Shown: positions 52,233 to 62,730, counted from the stretch's first letter. The stretch: DNA of 64,000 nucleotides from an uncultured Streptomyces sp. (GCF_947488945.1 NZ_CANLBS010000014.1:62001-126000), one strand, 5' to 3'. Program-made: numbers and translations. The notes: generated by a model from the sequence alone, not told the origin.

Positions 52233-53000
52233 ATGAGTACGGTGCAGGGCGCTGGCGTAGTGGTGACGGGGGCGGGAGGCGGCATCGGAGCCGCTCTGGC
52301 CCGGAAGTTCGCGGCGGGAGGGGCCCGGGTCGTCGTCAACGACCTGGATCTCGCGCGCATCGCGCCACTCGCGCAGGAGATCGGGGGGACGGCGGTCGCC
52401 GGGGACGCCTCCGGCATCGTGGACGAGGCCCGCGACGCCCTCGGCGGCACCGTCGACGTCTACTGCGCCAACGCCGGGCTGTCGTCCCCCGGCGACGCCT
52501 TCGCCGACGAGGAGGTGTGGGCCGCCGCCTGGGACGTCAACGTGATGGCCCACGTCCGCGCGGCCCGCGCCCTGCTGCCCGAGTGGCTGGAGCGCGGCAG
52601 CGGCCGGTTCGTCTCGACGGCGTCCGCCGCCGGACTGCTGACGATGATCGGCGCGGCCCCGTACAGCGTCAGCAAGCACGGTGCGGTCGCCTTCGCCGAG
52701 TGGCTCTCGCTGACCTACCGGCACCGCGGGATCAAGGTCCACGCCATCTGCCCGCAGGGGGTCCGCACGGACATGCTCACCTCCGCCGGCTCGGCGGGCG
52801 AACTCGTCCTCGCGCCCGGCGCCATCGAGCCGGAAGCCGTCGCCGACGCGCTGTTCGAGGCCATCGACGAGGACCGCTTCCTGGTCCTGCCGCACCCCGA
52901 GGTCGCCGACTACTACCGCACCCGCGCCGAGGAACCCGACCGCTGGCTGGGAGGCATGAACCGCTTGCAGCGCACTTGGGAGAAGGGGGGCCGCGCATGA
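52233..53000 (+). CDS. Short-chain dehydrogenase/reductase
   Basis: 255 residues from ATG 52233. The classical SDR set is complete: TGAGGGIG cofactor loop (residues 12-19), NAG (about 80), catalytic Ser in VSTASAAGL, Tyr-x-x-x-Lys in YSVSKHG, and PQGVRTDM. It oxidises or reduces a hydroxy/keto group with NAD(P). The stop overlaps the start of a CoA ligase gene (ATGA), so the two are coupled. A TetR-type site upstream is shared with a kinase/acyl-CoA dehydrogenase operon at 57.7 kb. Confidence 0.9.
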   Translation: MSTVQGAGVVVTGAGGGIGAALARKFAAGGARVVVNDLDLARIAPLAQEIGGTAVAGDASGIVDEARDALGGTVDVYCANAGLSSPGDAFADEEVWAAAWDVNVMAHVRAARALLPEWLERGSGRFVSTASAAGLLTMIGAAPYSVSKHGAVAFAEWLSLTYRHRGIKVHAICPQGVRTDMLTSAGSAGELVLAPGAIEPEAVADALFEAIDEDRFLVLPHPEVADYYRTRAEEPDRWLGGMNRLQRTWEKGGRA

Positions 53001-54664
53001 CCGGCTCGATCTACGCGGCCCAGCCGTGGCTCGGACTGCTCACCGAGGCGCAGCGCGCCCCGCTCCATCCTGCCGAGACGATGGTGCACGCCCTCCGCGA
53101 GGCCGTCGACCGCGCCCCGGACCACCCGGCGCTCGCCTACTTCGACGGCGCGCTGACCTACCGCGAGACCGACGCGCTCTCCGACTCGGTCGCCGGCCAC
53201 CTGGCAGCCCGCGGCGTCCGGCGCGGCGACCGCGTCGCGATCATGCTGCAGAACACCCCGCACTTCGTCCTCGCCCTGTTCGGCGCGTGGAAGGCCGGGG
53301 CCACCGTCGTCCCGCTCAACCCGATGTACAAGTCGGGCGAGGTCGCGCACGTCCTCGACGACGCCGCCGTGACCGCGCTGGTCTGCTCGGACCGGGCCTG
53401 GGAGTCCTATCTGCGGGAGACCGCCGCGGGCGCCCCGAGCGTCACCGTCGCCCTCACCGCCTGCGAGCTCGACCTGCAGACCGCGAACGACCCGCGGGTG
53501 CTCGGCTTCGAGCGGCTGCCCGTCCCCGCGGACGCCGACGACCTGGTCGCGGCGGCCAGGGCCGGCCATGCCGCCCCGGCGGGCCGGGTGCCCGCCGCCG
53601 CGGACACCGCCCTCATCAGCTACACCTCGGGGACCAGCGGAGCCCCCAAGGGAGCCATGAACTCCCAGGGCAACATCATGGTCAACGCCGAACGCCAGCG
53701 GGCCGGGCACCCGATCGCCGAGGGCTCCGCCTACTTCGCGCTGGCTCCGCTCTTCCACATCACCGGGATGGTCTGCCAGCTCGCGGCGTGCGTCGCCAAC
53801 GCCGGCACCCTCGTGCTGACCTACCGGTTCGAGGCGAGCGTCGTCCTGGAGGCGTTCGCGGCCCACCGCCCCGCCTACACCGTCGGCCCGTCGACCGCCT
53901 TCATGGCGCTCGCCGCCCACCCCGACGCCACCCCCGACCACTTCTCCTCCTTCCAGGTCATCTCCTCGGGCGGGGCCCCGCTGCCGCCCGCGCTGGTGGA
54001 GAAGTTCCGGTCCGGCTTCGGCCCGTACCTGCGCAACGGCTACGGGCTCACCGAGTGCACCGCCCCCTGTGCCGCCGTCCCCGCCGAGCGTGAGGCGCCC
54101 GTGGACCCGGTCTCCGGCACGCTGTCGGTGGGCGCCCCCGGCCCCGACACGGTGGTCCGCATCCTCGACGAGAACGGCGCGGAGGTGCCGTTCGGGGAGA
54201 CCGGCGAGATCGCGGTGCGCGGCCCGCAGGTCGTCTCCGGCTACTGGAACCTCCCCGAGGCCACCGCCGCCGCCTTCCCCGACGGCGAACTGCGCACCGG
54301 CGACATCGGCTTCATGGACGCCGAGGGCTGGCTGTACGTCGTGGACCGCAAGAAGGACATGATCAACGCGTCCGGCTTCAAGGTCTGGCCCCGCGAGGTC
54401 GAGGACGTGCTCTACACGCACCCGGCGGTGCGCGAGGCCGCGGTCGTCGGCGTCCCCGACCCGTACCGCGGCGAGACGGTCCGGGCCTACGTCAGCCTCC
54501 GCCCCGGCGCGTCCGCGGCGCCCGAGGAACTGGGCGCGTACTGCAAGGAGCGGCTCGCCGCGTACAAGTACCCGCGGCAGGTCGAGATCCTGGCCGAGCT
54601 GCCGAAAACCGCGAGTGGGAAGATCCTCAGGCGGGAACTGCGCACCCCCGCCCGCAACGGCTGA
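52997..54664 (+). CDS. AMP-dependent fatty acid/carboxylic acid CoA ligase
   Basis: 555 residues from ATG 52997, overlapping the SDR stop. ANL-superfamily motifs are in order: phosphate loop SYTSGTSGAPKGAMNSQGN, A4 region LAPLFHITGMV, YGLTECTAP, A7 GELRTGDIGFMDAEGW, hinge DRKKDMINASGFKVWPREVE, and catalytic Lys in LPKTASGKILRREL. It activates a carboxylic acid to acyl-AMP then acyl-CoA. Operon with the upstream SDR and the downstream tetR (28 bp) suggests the acid is the inducer or its precursor. Confidence 0.92.
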   Translation: MTGSIYAAQPWLGLLTEAQRAPLHPAETMVHALREAVDRAPDHPALAYFDGALTYRETDALSDSVAGHLAARGVRRGDRVAIMLQNTPHFVLALFGAWKAGATVVPLNPMYKSGEVAHVLDDAAVTALVCSDRAWESYLRETAAGAPSVTVALTACELDLQTANDPRVLGFERLPVPADADDLVAAARAGHAAPAGRVPAAADTALISYTSGTSGAPKGAMNSQGNIMVNAERQRAGHPIAEGSAYFALAPLFHITGMVCQLAACVANAGTLVLTYRFEASVVLEAFAAHRPAYTVGPSTAFMALAAHPDATPDHFSSFQVISSGGAPLPPALVEKFRSGFGPYLRNGYGLTECTAPCAAVPAEREAPVDPVSGTLSVGAPGPDTVVRILDENGAEVPFGETGEIAVRGPQVVSGYWNLPEATAAAFPDGELRTGDIGFMDAEGWLYVVDRKKDMINASGFKVWPREVEDVLYTHPAVREAAVVGVPDPYRGETVRAYVSLRPGASAAPEELGAYCKERLAAYKYPRQVEILAELPKTASGKILRRELRTPARNG

Positions 54665-54692
54665 CGCGCGAGACGAAGGGAAGGTGGCGGCG

Positions 54693-55286
54693 ATGGCCAA
54701 GGCGACGGAGGGGACTGGGGCCCCCGTCCCCCAACGGCTGCTGGCCGCCGCCACCCGCCTCTTCGCGGAGCAGGGGTACGACCGCACCTCCGTCCAGGAG
54801 ATCGTCGAGGCGGCCGGCGTCACCAAGGGCGCGCTCTACCACTACTTCGGCTCCAAGGAAGACCTCCTGCACGAGGTCTACGCCCGGGTGCTGCGGCTCC
54901 AGCAGGAGCGGCTGGACGCGGTCGCCGACCTGGCGGCCCCGGTCGAGGAGCGACTGCGCAGGGCCGCCGCCGACGTGGTGGTCACCACCATCGAGAACCT
55001 CGACGACGCCTCGATCTTCTTCCGATCGATGCACCAGCTCAGCCCGGAGAAGAACAAGCAGGTCCGCCAGGAGCGCCGCCGCTACCACGAGCGGTTCCGC
55101 GCGCTGATCGAGGAGGGCCGGCGGGCCGGTGTCTTCTCCGACGCCAGCCCGGCCGACCTGGTGGTGGACTACCACTTCGGCTCGATCCACCACCTCTCCA
55201 CCTGGTACCGCCCCGACGGCCCGCTGACCAAGCAGGAGGTCGCCGACCACCTGGCCGACCTGCTGCTACGGTCCCTCCGGCCGTAG
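54693..55286 (+). CDS. TetR family regulator of the SDR-ligase and kinase-dehydrogenase operons
   Basis: 197 residues from ATG 54693. The helix-turn-helix is at residues ~12-58 (RLLAAATRLFAEQGYDRTSV, QEIVEAAGVTKGALYHYFG, SKEDLLHEVYARV). The ligand domain has IENLDDASIFFRSMHQLSPE and DYHFGSIHHLSTWYRPDGPL, like TetR proteins of fatty-acid catabolism. It is the last gene of the SDR-ligase operon and ends before a strong terminator. It is the obvious candidate to bind the ACCAGTCGGTATGT sites at 52.2 and 57.7 kb and so link the two convergent operons. Confidence 0.9.
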   Translation: MAKATEGTGAPVPQRLLAAATRLFAEQGYDRTSVQEIVEAAGVTKGALYHYFGSKEDLLHEVYARVLRLQQERLDAVADLAAPVEERLRRAAADVVVTTIENLDDASIFFRSMHQLSPEKNKQVRQERRRYHERFRALIEEGRRAGVFSDASPADLVVDYHFGSIHHLSTWYRPDGPLTKQEVADHLADLLLRSLRP

Positions 55287-55300
55287 CGGCCCGCCCGGCA

Positions 55301-55344
55301 CGGCTGCTGCCCGCTCCACCCACGGGTGGAGCGGGCAGCAGCCG
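55301..55344. terminator. Perfect 21-bp-stem terminator between convergent operons
   Basis: The left arm 55301-55321 and right arm 55324-55344 are exact reverse complements (starting CGGCTGCTGCCC) with almost no loop, followed by TTT. It sits 15 bp after the tetR stop and serves the opposing acyl-CoA dehydrogenase gene as well. Confidence 0.85.
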
Positions 55345-55454
55345 TTTCCCGGTCCGGACAGGCGCGGCGGGCAGGCGCGTCCCCACACGCCTGCCCGCCG
55401 CACCCCCGGGGCCGGGTCCGAGCACGTCCGAGCACGCCCGGACGCGTCGGACCG

Positions 55455-56669
<1,215 letters not shown>

Positions 56670-56677
56670 GCGGGTGT

Positions 56678-57700
56678 TCAGCCTTCCTGGAGGGTGGTGA
56701 GGCCGTGCTCGATGAAGACGGGGACGAGGTCGCCGATGCGGTCGAAGCCGGCTCCGACGGTCTGGCCCAGGGTGAAGCGGTAGTGGATGCCCTCCAGGAT
56801 CACGGCGAGCTTGAACCACGCGAACGCCGTGTACCAGGAGAGGGCGGAGGTGTCCCGGCCGGAACGGGCCGCGTAGCGCTCGATCAGCTCGGCGGGCGAG
56901 GGGTGGCCCGGCGCGCCGCTGCTGGTGGAGACGGGGGAGTCCGGCAGACCGATGTCGGAGCTGTACATGATCAGCAGTCCGAGGTCGGTGAGCGGGTCGC
57001 CGAGGGTGGACATCTCCCAGTCCAGCACGGCCTTGACCGTGTCGTCGGCGCCGACGAGGGCGTTGTCCAGCCGGTAGTCGCCGTGGACGACGGTGGGTGC
57101 GGGGGAGTGCGGCAGCGAGCGCCCGAGCGCCGCGTGCAGTTCGTCGATGCCGGGCAGCTCGCGGTTGCGCGAGGCGTCCAGCTGCTTGCCCCAGCGCCGG
57201 AGCTGACGGTCGAGGAAGCCCTCCGGCCGCCCGAAGTCGCCCAGGCCGACCTCCGCCGGGTCCACCGCGTGCAGGTCGACGAGGGTGTCGACGAGGCCCA
57301 GCACGATCTTCCGGGTGCGCTCGGGGCCCAGCGGCACCAGCTGCTCGGCGGTCCGGAAAGGGGTGCCCTCCACGAACTCCATGACGTAGAAGGGCGAACC
57401 GATCACCGAGTCGTCCTCGCACAGCAGCAGCGGCTCCGGCACCGGCACGGCCGTCGGGTGCAGCCCGCTGATCACCCGGTGCTCACGCTTCATGTCGTGG
57501 GCGGTGGCCAGTACGTGCCCCAGCGGCGGCCGCCGCACCACCCACCGGCCGACCCCGTCGGTCACGGTGTACGTGAGGTTGGAGCGCCCGCCCTCGATGA
57601 GCCGCACGTCGAGCGGCCCGCCGACCAGGCCCGGCAACTCGCGGTCGAGATGACCGCGCAGCCGATCGGGGTCGAGACCTGGCGGGGAGACTGGACTCAT
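56678..57700 (-). CDS. APH/ACAD10-type phosphotransferase family protein
   Basis: 340 residues from ATG 57700, with GGAGG about 11 bases upstream. Kinase motifs are VVHGDYRLDNALV (catalytic Asp in HGDYRLDN) and VLDWEMSTLGDPLTDLGLL (metal-binding Asp in DWE), with an N-lobe GGRSNLTYTV. This is the kinase half of ACAD10/11, separate here as in most bacteria. It likely phosphorylates the hydroxyl of a hydroxyacyl-CoA that the next gene product processes. A TetR-type site 46-59 bp upstream is identical to the one before the SDR-ligase-tetR operon. Confidence 0.88.
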   Translation of the reverse strand: MSPVSPPGLDPDRLRGHLDRELPGLVGGPLDVRLIEGGRSNLTYTVTDGVGRWVVRRPPLGHVLATAHDMKREHRVISGLHPTAVPVPEPLLLCEDDSVIGSPFYVMEFVEGTPFRTAEQLVPLGPERTRKIVLGLVDTLVDLHAVDPAEVGLGDFGRPEGFLDRQLRRWGKQLDASRNRELPGIDELHAALGRSLPHSPAPTVVHGDYRLDNALVGADDTVKAVLDWEMSTLGDPLTDLGLLIMYSSDIGLPDSPVSTSSGAPGHPSPAELIERYAARSGRDTSALSWYTAFAWFKLAVILEGIHYRFTLGQTVGAGFDRIGDLVPVFIEHGLTTLQEG

Positions 57701-57745
57701 GGTGTGCGCACCTCCGGGGCGGGGATCGGTGTGCCCATGATGCCG

Positions 57746-57759
57746 ACCAGTCGGTATGT
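57746..57759. promoter_or_regulatory. TetR operator, copy 2 of the ACCAGTCGGTATGT pair
   Basis: ACCAGTCGGTATGT within the inverted repeat CCGAC-CA-GTCGG (57743-57754), 46-59 bp upstream of the kinase gene start. Reverse-complement copy at 52179-52192. Confidence 0.75.
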
Positions 57760-57917
57760 CGTCCAGAGAGTGACCCGAATCCAGTGGTGTGATCTTGCGC
57801 CCCACGCCCTGCGGGAACGGTGGCGCGCCGCCGCGCGGGCGGCTCCACGCCGGGGGAAGGCGCGACGACCTGGTTTCCAGTCACCGTCTCGTCGTCAGTC
57901 CCCACAACTCCCGATGA

Positions 57918-58304
57918 TCAACGGTGGTCGTCCTGGACGAGACAGAACGGGTGCCCCGCCGGATCCGCGAAGATGCGCCAACTCCGCTTACCGTCCCCCT
58001 CGTCAAGCAGTGTGGCGCCGCGCTCGAGGACGTCTCTCTGGGCTTGTTCCAGATCCTCGACCCCCAGGTCGAGGTGGAACTGCTGGGGGCGGGCGGGATC
58101 CCGCCACCGCGGTGGTCGATGGTCCTCGACGCGTTGGAAGGCCAGCACGGGCCCACCGTCGGTGTGGAGCGTCGCCCAGCCGTCGCCGAGCGACCACCGC
58201 GCATCCGGCTGGTTCACCACGCCGCCGAGCAGCGACTGGTAGAACCGGGACAGCTCCACGACATCGGCACAGTCCAACACCACACACTGCAGCTTCGCGA
58301 TCAC
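57918..58304 (-). CDS. VOC family (glyoxalase/bleomycin-resistance fold) protein
   Basis: 128 residues from GTG 58304 (VIAKLQCVVLDCADVVEL), the usual family start; a GTG at 58334 is open but atypical. Two beta-alpha-beta-beta-beta units are seen: N-terminal with LSRFYQSLLGGVVNQPDARW and C-terminal with FHLDLGVEDLEQAQRDVLER, ending DPAGHPFCLVQDD. His in FHLDL and Glu/Gln near the C-terminus may bind metal. Function unspecified. It is the first gene to the left of the DUF202 pair on the same strand, with a 116-bp gap. Confidence 0.8.
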   Translation of the reverse strand: MIAKLQCVVLDCADVVELSRFYQSLLGGVVNQPDARWSLGDGWATLHTDGGPVLAFQRVEDHRPPRWRDPARPQQFHLDLGVEDLEQAQRDVLERGATLLDEGDGKRSWRIFADPAGHPFCLVQDDHR

Positions 58305-58420
58305 GAAAGGCAGCGTCCCACGACGCTTGATCACGGTCTACGGTGGGAGTGTCAAAGCCCTTGGAGCACTTGTGCGCCGTGCCACTGCGCGGGCTCCCCG
58401 GCCGGGTTCACGGCCGTCCG

Positions 58421-58744
58421 TCAGAACAGCATGGCCGCCGCGAACACCGCCAGCGCGACCGTGCACGCGGTCACCGCCAACGCCCGGCGTGGCGTGAGCG
58501 CCGGCGGCCGGGCGGCGTCCGTCTCGGTCACCCGGCGGTGGGCGGTCAGCAGGAACCCCAGCCAGGCCAGCGCGGAGAGGGCGAGCGCGACCACGGCCGC
58601 CGGGCCGGTACCGCCGTGCAGCGCCTGCCGCCCCGCGAGCAGCGCCACCACCGTGCAGGACAGCGTGGTGCGCCGCCAGGCCAGCCGGGTTCGCTCCGGC
58701 TGCAGTCCGGGATCGCGGACCGGCAAAGTACCGGGATCGGTCAC
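58421..58744 (-). CDS. DUF202 membrane protein (second of a pair)
   Basis: 107 residues from GTG 58744, which overlaps the stop of the upstream DUF202 gene (GTGA). DUF202 core DPGLQPERTRLAWRRTTLSC is followed by three hydrophobic helices (TLSCTVVALLAGRQAL, AVVALALSALAWLGFLLTA, ALAVTACTVALAVFAAAMLF). This is the short Arg/Trp-type DUF202 form. Function unknown. Confidence 0.85.
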   Translation of the reverse strand: MTDPGTLPVRDPGLQPERTRLAWRRTTLSCTVVALLAGRQALHGGTGPAAVVALALSALAWLGFLLTAHRRVTETDAARPPALTPRRALAVTACTVALAVFAAAMLF

Positions 58745-59136
58745 CGGCCCTCCCAGCCGAACAGGACCACCACCACCATCGCCAGCGCGACGACCGCGAC
58801 GACCAGGCTCAGCAGGGTCGGGAACCGGGAGACCGGCAGATCCTCGCCGCGCCGTATCGCACGTTCGCACCGCACCCAGTGGTTGACCGCCCGCAGCGCG
58901 CAGAGCACCCCGGCCGCCAGCAGCCCGAGTGCCAGTCCCGCCCGCACGCCCCACGCCAGCTCCGGCAGGAACTGGTCGACCGCGAACCCGCCGCCGATGA
59001 GAGCGAGCGCCGTCCGGATCCAGGCGAGGAAGGTCCGCTCGTTGGCCAGCGAGAAACGGTAGTCCGGCGTCTCGCCCTCGTCCCGGATCCGCTGCGGGGC
59101 CCACCACAGCCGCAGACTTCGTACCAAAGCGTTCAC
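58741..59136 (-). CDS. YidH-type DUF202 membrane protein
   Basis: 131 residues from GTG 59136. DUF202 core DYRFSLANERTFLAWIRTAL is followed by three hydrophobic helices (LALIGGGFAVDQFLPEL, AGLALGLLAAGVLCALRAV, LSLVVAVVALAMVVVVLFGW). It is translationally coupled to the next DUF202 gene by GTGA. Paired short DUF202 genes are common; role unknown. Confidence 0.88.
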   Translation of the reverse strand: MNALVRSLRLWWAPQRIRDEGETPDYRFSLANERTFLAWIRTALALIGGGFAVDQFLPELAWGVRAGLALGLLAAGVLCALRAVNHWVRCERAIRRGEDLPVSRFPTLLSLVVAVVALAMVVVVLFGWEGR

Positions 59137-59170
59137 GGGCGAACCCTAGCCGCAGGCCACGGCGCACACG

Positions 59171-59197
59171 GGCCCGGTCCGCGGCGCAGACCGGGCC
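59171..59197. terminator. Hairpin downstream of the Nudix gene
   Basis: Arms GGCCCGGTC (59171-59179) and GACCGGGCC (59189-59197) with a 9-base loop, 48 bp past the Nudix stop on the minus strand. Confidence 0.55.
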
Positions 59198-59244
59198 GGT
59201 CCGATCCGCGCGCCGGGCCGGCCGGTTCCGGTGCGCGGACCCGT

Positions 59245-59754
59245 TCAGCGGCCCCGGAACTCCCGCAGCCGCCGGTACGCCTCCAGCCCGTCCGGCACCC
59301 ACCGCCACCCGTCGATCCGCGCCGCCACCTCGGCGTCGGTGAGGAAGGCGTGCCACGCGACCTCCTCGGGCTGCGGCTCCACCGGCAGCTCGCACCGCAC
59401 CTGGTAGACGGACGACCACCAGGAGTGGGCGCCGTCCTCGTAGAGGAACCTGAAGAGCGGCTCGGGCCGGGGCAGCCCCGACACGCCCAGCTCCTCCTCC
59501 GCCTCGCGCAGCGCCGCGTCGTCGTAGGACTCGCCTGCGCCGACCACCCCGCCGACGAACATGTCGTAGTGCGAGGGGAAGACCATCTTGGTGTCGGTCC
59601 GCCGGTGCACGAAGACCCGGTTCCGGGCGTCCCTGGCCTCGATGAACACGCAGCGGTGGCGCAGGCCCTTCGCGGTCGCCTCGCCGCGCGGGGCCCGCCC
59701 CACCACCACGTCCGTCTCGTCGACGATGTCCAGCATCTCGTCCGCAGGGTTCAT
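59245..59754 (-). CDS. Nudix hydrolase
   Basis: 169 residues from ATG 59754. The Nudix box is intact: GVVGAGESYDDAALREAEEE followed by LGV, with the N-terminal MLDIVDETDVVVGRAPRGEA and RHRCVFIEARDARNRVFVHR of the IDI/YfcD-like branch. It hydrolyses a nucleoside-diphosphate-linked or similar pyrophosphate with Mg. Substrate unknown. It follows a DMT-type gene on the same strand after 44 bp, so may be co-transcribed. Confidence 0.88.
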   Translation of the reverse strand: MNPADEMLDIVDETDVVVGRAPRGEATAKGLRHRCVFIEARDARNRVFVHRRTDTKMVFPSHYDMFVGGVVGAGESYDDAALREAEEELGVSGLPRPEPLFRFLYEDGAHSWWSSVYQVRCELPVEPQPEEVAWHAFLTDAEVAARIDGWRWVPDGLEAYRRLREFRGR

Positions 59755-59798
59755 GGCCACATCCAACAACACGCCCGCCGCACCGCCCCGCCGCCTCC

Positions 59799-60707
59799 TC
59801 AGGGACGGTCCTCGGGCAGCGGCCGGATCACCTCGTCCTCGCGCACGCCCCTGGAGCCCTCGGGCATCGCCGGGTGCAGGCCCAGCAGCACGATGCCGCC
59901 GACGATCGCCGCCAGCCCCGCCGCCTGTACCGCCAGCGCCAACGGACCGGTCCGCACCTGGTCGCCCAGGAAGCCGATCCCGCAGGCGATCCCCGCCAGC
60001 GGCTGGGCGGCGGTCAGCGCCGGCAGCGACAGCCGCAGCGGGGCCATCTCGAACGCGCTCTGCACCAGCACCAGCCCGGTCACGCCGAGCACCAGCACCG
60101 CGTACGGCTGCCAGCTCGTCAGCGCCGCCGCCCAGCCGTCGTCCGACAACCGCTGCCCGCTGACCCGGGTCAGCGCGTCCTGCAGTCCGTAGAGCAGGCC
60201 CGCCGCGACCGCCAGCAGCGCGGGTGTGAGGCCGGGGCTCGCGTGCCGGGCGCCGACCGTCAGCAGCAGCGCCAGCCCGGCCACCACCCCGATCACCAGC
60301 CAGTACCGCAGCGGTTCCTGCACCTCGTCGCCGCCCTTCGGCCGGCCAGCGAGCAGGAAGGCGGCGACCCCGCCCGCCAGCAGCCAGAGGCCCGCCCAGC
60401 CCTGCCGGCCCAGCCGCCGTTTGGTGCGGTGCCGGGTGAGCGCCATGGCGAAGAGCAGATTGGTGGCGAGCAGCGGCTCCACGACGGACACCTCGCCCCC
60501 GCCGAGCGCCAGCGCTCCCAGGATCATGCCGCAGGCCATCAGCCCGATCCCGACCAGCCAGCTCCGCACCTTCATCAGGTCGAGCAGCAGCCGGGGGGAG
60601 AGGAAGTCGCTCATCGGGGCGTGACGGGCCGCGTCCTGCTGGAGGACGAAGCCGGCGCCCAGACACGCTGCCGCGCCCAACGCGAGTACGACGACCAGCA
60701 ACGACAC
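59799..60707 (-). CDS. DMT-superfamily (EamA-like) integral membrane protein
   Basis: 302 residues from GTG 60707, with GAGGTAG 5 bases upstream. About nine to ten hydrophobic helices: LLVVVLALGAAACLGAGFVL, GIGLMACGMILGALALGGGE, VVEPLLATNLLFAMALTRHR, AAGLLYGLQDALTRVSGQRL, AVLVLGVTGLVLVQSAFEMA, AVQAAGLAAIVGGIVLLGLH. The layout and the LQDALTR and QSAFEMAPL segments match the actinobacterial DMT group related to NIPA-like magnesium transporters. Transported substrate unknown. Confidence 0.82.
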   Translation of the reverse strand: MSLLVVVLALGAAACLGAGFVLQQDAARHAPMSDFLSPRLLLDLMKVRSWLVGIGLMACGMILGALALGGGEVSVVEPLLATNLLFAMALTRHRTKRRLGRQGWAGLWLLAGGVAAFLLAGRPKGGDEVQEPLRYWLVIGVVAGLALLLTVGARHASPGLTPALLAVAAGLLYGLQDALTRVSGQRLSDDGWAAALTSWQPYAVLVLGVTGLVLVQSAFEMAPLRLSLPALTAAQPLAGIACGIGFLGDQVRTGPLALAVQAAGLAAIVGGIVLLGLHPAMPEGSRGVREDEVIRPLPEDRP

Positions 60708-60968
60708 GGTCTCTACCTCGGATCGGGCCGGGTGGACGGGACTGTCCGTCCGACGATAGCCCGCAGCAGGCGGCGGAGCCGGAGAAGTGCCGCCGACCGG
60801 GCGGTTGACGCGGCGGCGGGCGGTGCCCAAGATCTGACGCAGCACCCGACGCGCGAGTAACTTCGCGGCCCGCACCACCGGGCGCGTCCCGTGTGCCGTC
60901 CCCCGCACACCGCTCCCGGCCCCGCGCGGGCCCGACGGGGCCCGTACGGGCCCGGCAAGGATGGAACC

Positions 60969-62624
60969 ATGGCGTACGACGCCGACGTGATCGTGATCGG
61001 GGCGGGCCTCGCCGGGCTGGCCGCCACCGCCGAACTGGTCGACGCGGGCCGCTCGGTGATCCTGCTGGACCAGGAACCCGAGCAGTCGATCGGCGGCCAG
61101 GCGCACTGGTCCTTCGGCGGACTGTTCCTGGTGGACTCGCCGGAGCAGCGCCGGTTCCGGATCAAGGACAGCCGGGAGCTGGCCCTGCAGGACTGGTTCG
61201 GCACCGCGGGCTTCGACCGGGCGGAGGACCACTGGCCCCGGCGCTGGGCGGAGGCGTACGTCGACTTCGCCGCGGGCGAGAAGCGGTCCTGGCTGCACGC
61301 CCAGGGGCTGCGGCTGTTCCCCGTCGTCGGCTGGGCCGAGCGCGGCGGGTACGACGCCGGCGGGCACGGCAACTCCGTCCCCCGCTTCCACATCACCTGG
61401 GGCACCGGCCCCGGCGTCGTCGCCCCGTTCGAGCGGCGGGTGCGCGAAGGCGTGGCCCGCGGCCTCGTACGGTTCGCGTTCCGCCACCGGGTCACCGGCC
61501 TCGCGGGCACCGCCGGGGCGATCGACACCGTGACCGGCGAGGTGCTGGAGCCGAGCGCCGCCGGGCGCGGCACCGCGAGCAGCCGCGTCGCCACCGGCGC
61601 GTTCGAACTGAAGGCGCAGGCGGTGATCGTGACCTCCGGCGGCATCGGCGGCAACCACGACCTGGTCCGCGCCCAGTGGCCGGCGCGGCTCGGCACCCCG
61701 CCGCGGACCATGCTCTCCGGAGTGCCGGCCCACGTCGACGGGCTGATGCTCGGCGTCGCGGAGAAGGCGGGCGCCCACCACATCAACCGCGACCGCATGT
61801 GGCACTACACCGAGGGCATCGAGAACTGGGACCCGATCTGGGCGCGGCACGGCATCCGCATCCTGCCCGGCCCCTCCTCGCTCTGGTTCGACGCGCGCGG
61901 CAAGCGCCTCCCGGTGCCGCTCTTCCCCGGCTTCGACACGCTCGGGACGCTGGACCACATCATGAAGTCCGGCCACGACTACACCTGGTTCGTGCTGGAC
62001 CAGCGGATCATCGGCAAGGAGTTCGCCCTCTCCGGATCCGAACAGAACCCCGACCTGACGGGGAAGTCCGTACGGGACGTGTTCGTCCGGGCCCGCGCGG
62101 ACGTCCCCGGACCGGTCAAGGCGTTCATGGACCGGGGGGTCGACTTCGTGGTGGAGGACGACCTCGGGGCCCTGGTCCGCGGCATGAACGCGCTGACCGG
62201 CGAGGACCTGATCGACGAGGAGGACCTGCGGCGCGAGATCACCGCCCGGGACCGGGAGATCGCCAACCCGTTCACCAAGGACCTCCAGATCACCGCGGTA
62301 CGGGGAGCCCGCAGCTACCTCGGCGACAAGCTGATCCGCACCGCGAAGCCGCACCGCATCCTCGACCCGAAGGCCGGACCGCTGATCGCCGTGCGGCTGC
62401 GCATCCTCACCCGCAAGTCCCTCGGCGGTCTGGAGACCGATCTGTCGTCCCGCGTCCTGACCGGCGACGGCACCCCGCTGGCGGGGGTGTACGCGGCGGG
62501 CGAGGCGGCGGGCTTCGGCGGCGGCGGGGTGCACGGCTACCGCTCGCTGGAGGGCACCTTCCTGGGCGGCTGCATCTTCTCCGGCCGCACCGCGGGCCGC
62601 GCGGCGGCTCGGGCCACCGGCTGA
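60969..62624 (+). CDS. FAD-binding dehydrogenase (3-ketosteroid dehydrogenase/fumarate reductase-like)
   Basis: 551 residues from ATG 60969, with AAGGA 7 bases upstream. The dinucleotide fold DVIVIGAGLAGLAATAELVD starts at residue 6. GGQAHWSFGGLFLVDSPEQR, VIVTSGGIGGNHDLVR and a C-terminal AGVYAAGEAAGFGGGGVHGY, GTFLGGCIFSGRTAGRAAAR close the FAD site. The family is annotated as FAD-dependent oxidoreductase 2 of unknown substrate; KstD-like Tyr residues cannot be assigned by eye. Cytoplasmic. It converges with an ASCH gene. Confidence 0.85.
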   Translation: MAYDADVIVIGAGLAGLAATAELVDAGRSVILLDQEPEQSIGGQAHWSFGGLFLVDSPEQRRFRIKDSRELALQDWFGTAGFDRAEDHWPRRWAEAYVDFAAGEKRSWLHAQGLRLFPVVGWAERGGYDAGGHGNSVPRFHITWGTGPGVVAPFERRVREGVARGLVRFAFRHRVTGLAGTAGAIDTVTGEVLEPSAAGRGTASSRVATGAFELKAQAVIVTSGGIGGNHDLVRAQWPARLGTPPRTMLSGVPAHVDGLMLGVAEKAGAHHINRDRMWHYTEGIENWDPIWARHGIRILPGPSSLWFDARGKRLPVPLFPGFDTLGTLDHIMKSGHDYTWFVLDQRIIGKEFALSGSEQNPDLTGKSVRDVFVRARADVPGPVKAFMDRGVDFVVEDDLGALVRGMNALTGEDLIDEEDLRREITARDREIANPFTKDLQITAVRGARSYLGDKLIRTAKPHRILDPKAGPLIAVRLRILTRKSLGGLETDLSSRVLTGDGTPLAGVYAAGEAAGFGGGGVHGYRSLEGTFLGGCIFSGRTAGRAAARATG

Positions 62625-62730
62625 GGGCGCGGGCCGGGGGGCCCGGTGGGCCGGGAAAGCGGGCCCGCCGGGCGGCGGGGCGGCGACGGGAATCCGCCCG
62701 CCGTCCCCCGTACCGCCGCCGGCCCGCCCC

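Noticed and set aside
59799..62534. Upstream extension of the DMT-type gene to 911 codons on the minus strand
   Set aside because: The extra 600 codons mirror the FAD dehydrogenase on the plus strand; GTG 60707 with GAGGTAG is the supported start.
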